This document shows positions 7,396 to 10,631 of a DNA stretch of 10,631 nucleotides, piece by piece. The notes under the pieces were generated by a model. The model saw only the letters and a list, made by a program, of their open reading frames with translations, ran no database searches and was not told the origin of the DNA. Both the position numbers and the translations under genes were made by a program. The DNA is from Lachnospiraceae bacterium (GTDB taxonomy: Bacteria > Bacillota > Clostridia > Lachnospirales > Lachnospiraceae): assembly GCA_900754855.1 (NCBI GenBank), contig CAAEEI010000001.1:1-10631 (forward strand), written 5' to 3'. Position 1 is the first letter of the stretch, and each line of letters starts with the position of its first letter.

Positions 7396-7818
7396 TTAAT
7401 ATTCACTTTTTTTTGCCTCGCAATAAACACAGCGATAAATGCGATTTTCCCGGTCTGCCAGTTTGAATACATGATCAATATCCCGTTCTTCCGACGTGAT
7501 GCAGCGTGGATTTTTACAGCGAATGATATTGGTGATCCGTTCCGGCAGTTCCAGATGTTCTTTTTTCACAATACTTCCATCTTTAATATAACAAACGGTG
7601 ATGTCGGGATCAATGTATCCCAGCACATCCAGATTCAGATCCAGGTTATCTGCGATTTTAATAATATCTTTTTTTCCCATCTTGCTGCTCACCGCATTTT
7701 TAATGATGGCTACGCTGCAATCCAGCTTATCCAGACCCAGATATTTGTAAATCTCCATACTTTTTCCTGCCTTGATGTGATCAAGAACAATCCCATTTTT
7801 AATACTGTCAATTTTCAT
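7396..7818 (-). CDS. pyrI: Aspartate carbamoyltransferase regulatory chain
   Basis: This is the 140-residue regulatory subunit of aspartate transcarbamoylase, slightly shorter than the 153-residue E. coli chain. The N-terminal nucleotide-binding domain retains the family pattern: GIVLDHI at 9-15, with Asp13 and His14 matching E. coli Asp19 and His20 from memory. Lys50, Lys54 and Lys86 match Lys56, Lys60 and Lys94. The residues that read CTP and ATP are therefore kept and allosteric control is likely. The C-terminal zinc domain has Cys101, Cys106, Cys130 and Cys133 (CKNPRC and CVYC), which bind the catalytic chains. Its ATG at 7818 overlaps the end of pyrB by 11 nt, and its GGGGGTGA ribosome site lies inside pyrB, so the two chains are probably made by coupled translation. 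No pyrimidine gene follows it. Confidence 0.96.
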   Translation of the reverse strand: MKIDSIKNGIVLDHIKAGKSMEIYKYLGLDKLDCSVAIIKNAVSSKMGKKDIIKIADNLDLNLDVLGYIDPDITVCYIKDGSIVKKEHLELPERITNIIRCKNPRCITSEERDIDHVFKLADRENRIYRCVYCEAKKSEY

Positions 7819-8734
7819 CTGCTTTCACCCCCAGCAAAGTCATGATTAACGCCATTCTTACATATTTTCCATACAGCGCCTGTTTAAAATAGCAGGCTCT
7901 TTGATCATCATCCACTTTGGTGGAGATTTCATTTACTCTCGGCAGAGGATGCATGATGCACAGATCTTTTTTGGCGGTTTCCAGTTTCTTTTCATCCAGA
8001 ATGAAACTGTCTTTCAGACGAATATAATCTGCCTCATTGAAGAATCTTTCTTTCTGCACTCTGGTCATATAAAGAATATCCAGTTCCGGCATAACTTCTT
8101 CCATGGTACGCACTTCTTTATATTCTATATTCTTCTTTTCAAATACATCTTTGATAATGTATTCCGGGAGACAAAGCTCTTTTGGCGAAATCATCACAAA
8201 AGTTACCTTCTCATAACGGGACATGGCTTTGATCAGCGAATGCACCGTTCTGCCGAATTTCAGGTCTCCGCACATGCCTATGGTCAGATGATCAAGACGC
8301 CCTTTTTCTCTGCGTATGGTCATTAAATCCGTCAGCGTCTGCGTCGGATGATTATGACCGCCGTCACCGGCGTTGATGATCGGTACGTCTACTTTCTGTG
8401 CGGCAACAAACGGTGCGCCTTCTTTTGGATGACGCATGGCAATGATGTCGGCATATCCGGCTACAACCCGAACAGTATCTGAAACACTTTCCCCTTTTGT
8501 GGCGGATGACGAACCGGCCGAAGAAAAACCAAGTACATTGCCGCCAAGCTCCATCATGGCTGCTTCGAAACTTAAACGTGTTCTTGTACTTGGTTCAAAA
8601 AATAAGGTTGCCAGTTTTTTATGACGGCATACTTCCTGATATTTTTCTTTATGAAGAATAATATCATCTGCCAGCTCCAGAAGATGATTGATTTCTTCTA
8701 CGGATAAATCCATAGGATCAATTAAATGCTTCAT
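7808..8734 (-). CDS. pyrB: Aspartate carbamoyltransferase catalytic chain
   Basis: This 308-residue chain catalyses carbamoyl phosphate plus L-aspartate to N-carbamoyl-aspartate, the committed step of pyrimidine synthesis. The carbamoyl-phosphate loop FEPSTRTRLSFE is at 46-57. The mobile SATKGES loop, with Lys80, lies at about 77-83, MRHP at 100-103 and HPTQTLTD at 129-136. The HPLPRVNEI motif is at 262-270. Length and motifs match the class that partners with PyrI, as the adjacent overlapping gene shows. The ATG at 8734 has a strong GGGAGG (8740-8745) 5 nt upstream. A promoter at 8787-8815 gives a short leader of about 45 nt. That leader is too short for a PyrR-type antiterminator/terminator and shows no such fold, so expression is probably controlled in another way or mainly by enzyme allostery. 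Confidence 0.98.
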   Translation of the reverse strand: MKHLIDPMDLSVEEINHLLELADDIILHKEKYQEVCRHKKLATLFFEPSTRTRLSFEAAMMELGGNVLGFSSAGSSSATKGESVSDTVRVVAGYADIIAMRHPKEGAPFVAAQKVDVPIINAGDGGHNHPTQTLTDLMTIRREKGRLDHLTIGMCGDLKFGRTVHSLIKAMSRYEKVTFVMISPKELCLPEYIIKDVFEKKNIEYKEVRTMEEVMPELDILYMTRVQKERFFNEADYIRLKDSFILDEKKLETAKKDLCIMHPLPRVNEISTKVDDDQRACYFKQALYGKYVRMALIMTLLGVKADEN

Positions 8735-8786
8735 AAAAACCTCCCTTTTCAGTCAGATTATAATTTTCTTTTGTTTTCATCTATCC

Positions 8787-8815
8787 ACTATACAGTTTTC
8801 CTCAGGCGATGTCAA
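8787..8815 (-). promoter_or_regulatory. Near-consensus promoter of pyrBI
   Basis: On the minus strand a perfect TTGACA (8815-8810) is followed after exactly 17 nt by TATAGT (8792-8787), five of six to TATAAT. Transcription should begin near 8780. The -35 hexamer contains the TGA stop codon (8814-8812) of the upstream DUF2156 gene, so the promoter is embedded in the end of that gene. No other candidate this strong was noticed in the window. Confidence 0.8.
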
Positions 8816-9705
8816 GAATTGTGCGGTCGATACTGAGCAAATCCTTTTTCTTCCAGAAAAACAGGATGATACGATAATTTTGCTCTGCGAAGACCTTCTT
8901 CTCCCACGTCGTCTTCCCGGTTCACATACTGGCAATCCTGCGCTTCATGAATCAGAAACTGCTGATTAATCATGGCATAGGCTCCCTGCACCTCAGAAAA
9001 TGCCTTTTCAATATGCACACAGAAGGTATCCGGATGTATCTTTTCGCCCACAGCAAACGCCACAATCTGTCCATCGGCACGGATAAGACCGCCCTTTAAG
9101 CCCAGAAATTCTCTTTCTGTCAGCGCATGTTCCGACACACAGATTTCCGCATGTTTTTCCAGATCACCCGGGTCGCAGTTTTGTCTTTTCCACACATTCA
9201 GCATGGCGAGACATTCGTCAACATTGTGCGCATCAATGGTCTCATAAACCCAGTCGTAGGTCTTTTTAAATTTATTGATATGATTTTTCTTGCCGTGATA
9301 CTTTCTTCCTTTCAGCTCGATCAGAGCCTGGGTATCATAAATATAATCTGCCACATCTCTGTCATATTCCACCTGGAACCGGCCCGGATAATGCTCCTCC
9401 AGCCATTCTTCCATTTCTTTGGTGATACTGTGGAACACCGGCGGAATATCTTTTTCCTCACAGTACTGCAGCACCGCTTCCAATGCCCTGGCAGGATCTT
9501 CCCCGCCCAACGGAAAAGAAAAACTGATTTTTTCTTCATTGGAGCGAAAAACCAGCATTCCCTCGCATTCTGCATACTCCAACTGATAAAAATCCTTCCA
9601 CAGATAAATGGCGGCGAAGGATAAATCACAACTTCTTGAACGCACATGCTGTAAATAATGATTAATGATTGCTTTGTCTTCTGCCCTCACAGGCTTAAAC
9701 TCCAT
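8812..9705 (-). CDS. DUF2156 / LPG-synthase C-terminal domain protein
   Basis: This 297-residue protein resembles the C-terminal catalytic half of MprF, which moves lysine from Lys-tRNA to phosphatidylglycerol, built of two GNAT-like folds. Family marks include the basic stretch GRKYHGKKNHINKFKK (133-148), GGLIRADGQIVAFAVGEK (205-222) and the C-terminal NREDDVGEEGLRRAKLSYHP block (262-281). There is no membrane segment and no flippase part, so it should be soluble. Its substrate is unknown; aminoacyl- or acyl-transfer is plausible from the fold only. I chose the ATG at 9705 because AGAGG sits 5 nt upstream. An in-frame ATG at 9780 would add 25 residues but lies inside the inverted repeat and has no ribosome site. 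It follows icd by 135 nt, with no terminator or clear promoter between, and its stop codon is inside the pyrB -35 box. Confidence 0.85.
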   Translation of the reverse strand: MEFKPVRAEDKAIINHYLQHVRSRSCDLSFAAIYLWKDFYQLEYAECEGMLVFRSNEEKISFSFPLGGEDPARALEAVLQYCEEKDIPPVFHSITKEMEEWLEEHYPGRFQVEYDRDVADYIYDTQALIELKGRKYHGKKNHINKFKKTYDWVYETIDAHNVDECLAMLNVWKRQNCDPGDLEKHAEICVSEHALTEREFLGLKGGLIRADGQIVAFAVGEKIHPDTFCVHIEKAFSEVQGAYAMINQQFLIHEAQDCQYVNREDDVGEEGLRRAKLSYHPVFLEEKGFAQYRPHNS

Positions 9706-9710
9706 AATAA

Positions 9711-9715
9711 CCTCT
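9711..9715 (-). promoter_or_regulatory. Ribosome binding site deciding the DUF2156 start
   Basis: AGAGG on the minus strand ends 5 nt before the ATG at 9705 (context AAAGAGGTTATTATG). The alternative in-frame ATG at 9780 has no purine-rich site at the right distance, so this site settles the start. Confidence 0.7.
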
Positions 9716-9732
9716 TTCTTTCTGTTTTCCTT

Positions 9733-9787
9733 ACGTAACAAATGGGTTGCCGCAGTCCATTGAACATAACGGCATCCCATTTTACGT
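9733..9787. repeat. 55-nt imperfect inverted repeat between icd and DUF2156
   Basis: The two arms pair as 5 bp (ACGTA 9733-9737 with TACGT 9783-9787), a 2-nt bulge (9738-9739), 7 bp (AAATGGG 9740-9746 with CCCATTT 9776-9782), one T-T mismatch, and 5 bp (TGCCG 9748-9752 with CGGCA 9770-9774), around a 17-nt loop. That is 17 pairs, far more than expected by chance in so short a gap. On the minus strand it is followed by AAGGAAAAC and so does not resemble a terminator. On the plus strand a loose T-rich stretch follows. It would form in the transcript between icd and the DUF2156 gene. Confidence 0.7.
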
Positions 9788-9840
9788 CTGATTTTTGTTT
9801 TATTTCTGTTTTATTTTCTTTGGATCATTCTCCGTTTTCG

Positions 9841-10631
9841 TTATCCCAGTTTCTTTTCCAGAGAAACCCGGATGGCTTTGATAAATTCCTCACTGTTTAC
9901 GGTCTTCACCTCGTTTAAAGTCGTAATCAGCGCAAGATCTTTTGTCATGGTACCGTTTTCTATGGTTTCCACCGTTGCTTCTTCCAGTTTGTCGGCAAAA
10001 TTCTCCAAAGCGGTATTTCCATCTAATTTTCCTCTTTTACGAAGAGCGCCGGACCAGGCAAAAATCGTAGCCACAGAGTTGGTCGACGTTTCTTCTCCCT
10101 TCAGGTGTTTATAATAATGACGCTGAACCGTTCCATGGGCCGCCTCATATTCCGTGGTTCCATCCGGCGCCACCAGAACCGAAGTCATCATCGCCAGAGA
10201 ACCGAAGGCCGTTGCCACCATATCGCTCATGACGTCTCCGTCATAGTTTTTGCAGGCCCAGATATATCCGCCTTCAGAACGGATCACTCTTGCCACCGCA
10301 TCATCAATCAGCGTATAGAAATATTCAATGCCGGCAGCCGCAAATTTCTCCTGATATTCCGCATCATAAATGTCCTGAAAAATATCTTTAAAGGTGTGAT
10401 CGTATTGTTTGGAAATCGTATCCTTTGTGGCAAACCAGAGATCCTGTCCGGTTTCCAGCGCATAATTAAAACAGGATCTGGCAAAACTGCTGATGGATTT
10501 TTCTGTATTATGCATACCCTGAATAATACCAGGTCCATCAAAATCATGGATTTTTTCCCGGATTTCTTTTCCATCTTTCCCGGTGAAAACCAGTTCTGCT
10601 GTTCCCGCCCCAGGTACTTTTATCTCGGACG
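9841..10631 (-). CDS. icd: NADP-dependent isocitrate dehydrogenase, partial (N-terminus outside window)
   Basis: The gene runs off the right edge: the frame stays open to 10629 and encodes about 262 C-terminal residues of a protein that is usually about 400 long. It oxidises isocitrate to 2-oxoglutarate and CO2, making NADPH and the glutamate precursor in the cytoplasm. It closely resembles the homodimeric eukaryotic type (human IDH1-like, by recall). The catalytic Lys is in ATKDTISKQYD (about visible residue 69). The metal aspartates are in LIDDAVARV and in KNYDGDVMSDMV. The cofactor segment GTVQRHYYKH keeps the Arg-His pair of NADP enzymes. The ETSTNSVATIFAW core is intact. The first visible residues (SEIKVPGAG) correspond to about human position 142, so the isocitrate-binding Arg cluster and catalytic Tyr lie outside the window. 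The Met at 10515 is internal, not the start. Confidence 0.96.
   Translation of the reverse strand, partial: SEIKVPGAGTAELVFTGKDGKEIREKIHDFDGPGIIQGMHNTEKSISSFARSCFNYALETGQDLWFATKDTISKQYDHTFKDIFQDIYDAEYQEKFAAAGIEYFYTLIDDAVARVIRSEGGYIWACKNYDGDVMSDMVATAFGSLAMMTSVLVAPDGTTEYEAAHGTVQRHYYKHLKGEETSTNSVATIFAWSGALRKRGKLDGNTALENFADKLEEATVETIENGTMTKDLALITTLNEVKTVNSEEFIKAIRVSLEKKLG

Noticed and set aside
9706..9780. N-terminal extension of the DUF2156 protein from an ATG at 9780
   Set aside because: The extension lies within the inverted repeat, lacks a ribosome site and reads as non-homologous sequence; the ATG at 9705 has a good AGAGG.
10308..10574. Alternative minus-strand frame overlapping the icd segment
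   Set aside because: The icd frame is continuous to the window edge with clear IDH motifs; this is an out-of-frame shadow.

Overview
The window looks like a stretch of core chromosome from a low-to-moderate GC Gram-positive anaerobe of class Clostridia, most likely the family Lachnospiraceae. This is inferred from gene content and order: a Rel / metallo-hydrolase / HemZ / AspRS run, a pyrB-pyrI pair with the zinc-binding regulatory chain, a eukaryotic-type NADP isocitrate dehydrogenase, and GGAGG-like ribosome binding sites. All nine genes lie on the minus strand, so transcription runs from the right edge to the left. I see no phage, transposase, CRISPR array, tRNA or rRNA.

Region by region, in the direction of transcription: (1) 10631-8812 holds the C-terminal two thirds of icd, then a soluble DUF2156 / LPG-synthase-C-domain protein. 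The 135-nt gap between them contains a long imperfect inverted repeat. (2) 8815-7396 is the pyrBI operon for aspartate transcarbamoylase. It has a near-consensus sigma-A-type promoter whose -35 box overlaps the stop codon of the DUF2156 gene, and the two reading frames overlap by 11 nt. (3) 7395-7096 is the only sizeable non-coding gap. It is AT-rich except for a 75-bp GC-rich island with a 13-bp direct repeat and hairpins. A good promoter for rel directly abuts this island. (4) 7095-135 is a five-gene run on one strand: bifunctional (p)ppGpp synthetase/hydrolase (rel), a glyoxalase II-like metallo-hydrolase, the radical SAM protein HemZ, a stand-alone HD-GYP phosphodiesterase and aspartyl-tRNA synthetase. 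Spacings of 18-76 nt suggest an operon, and it ends at a factor-independent terminator at 9-59.

Functionally, the window joins amino-acid and nucleotide supply (icd for 2-oxoglutarate and NADPH, pyrBI for pyrimidines from aspartate, aspS for charging aspartate) to second-messenger control (Rel for (p)ppGpp, HD-GYP for a cyclic dinucleotide). The protein genes all look intact and ordinary for their families. The less explained signals are the repeat island at the rel promoter, the inverted repeat after icd, the minimal HD-GYP gene where related genomes (from memory) carry hisS, and the short pyrBI leader without a PyrR-type attenuator. I did not find convincing evidence of a new multi-gene system.
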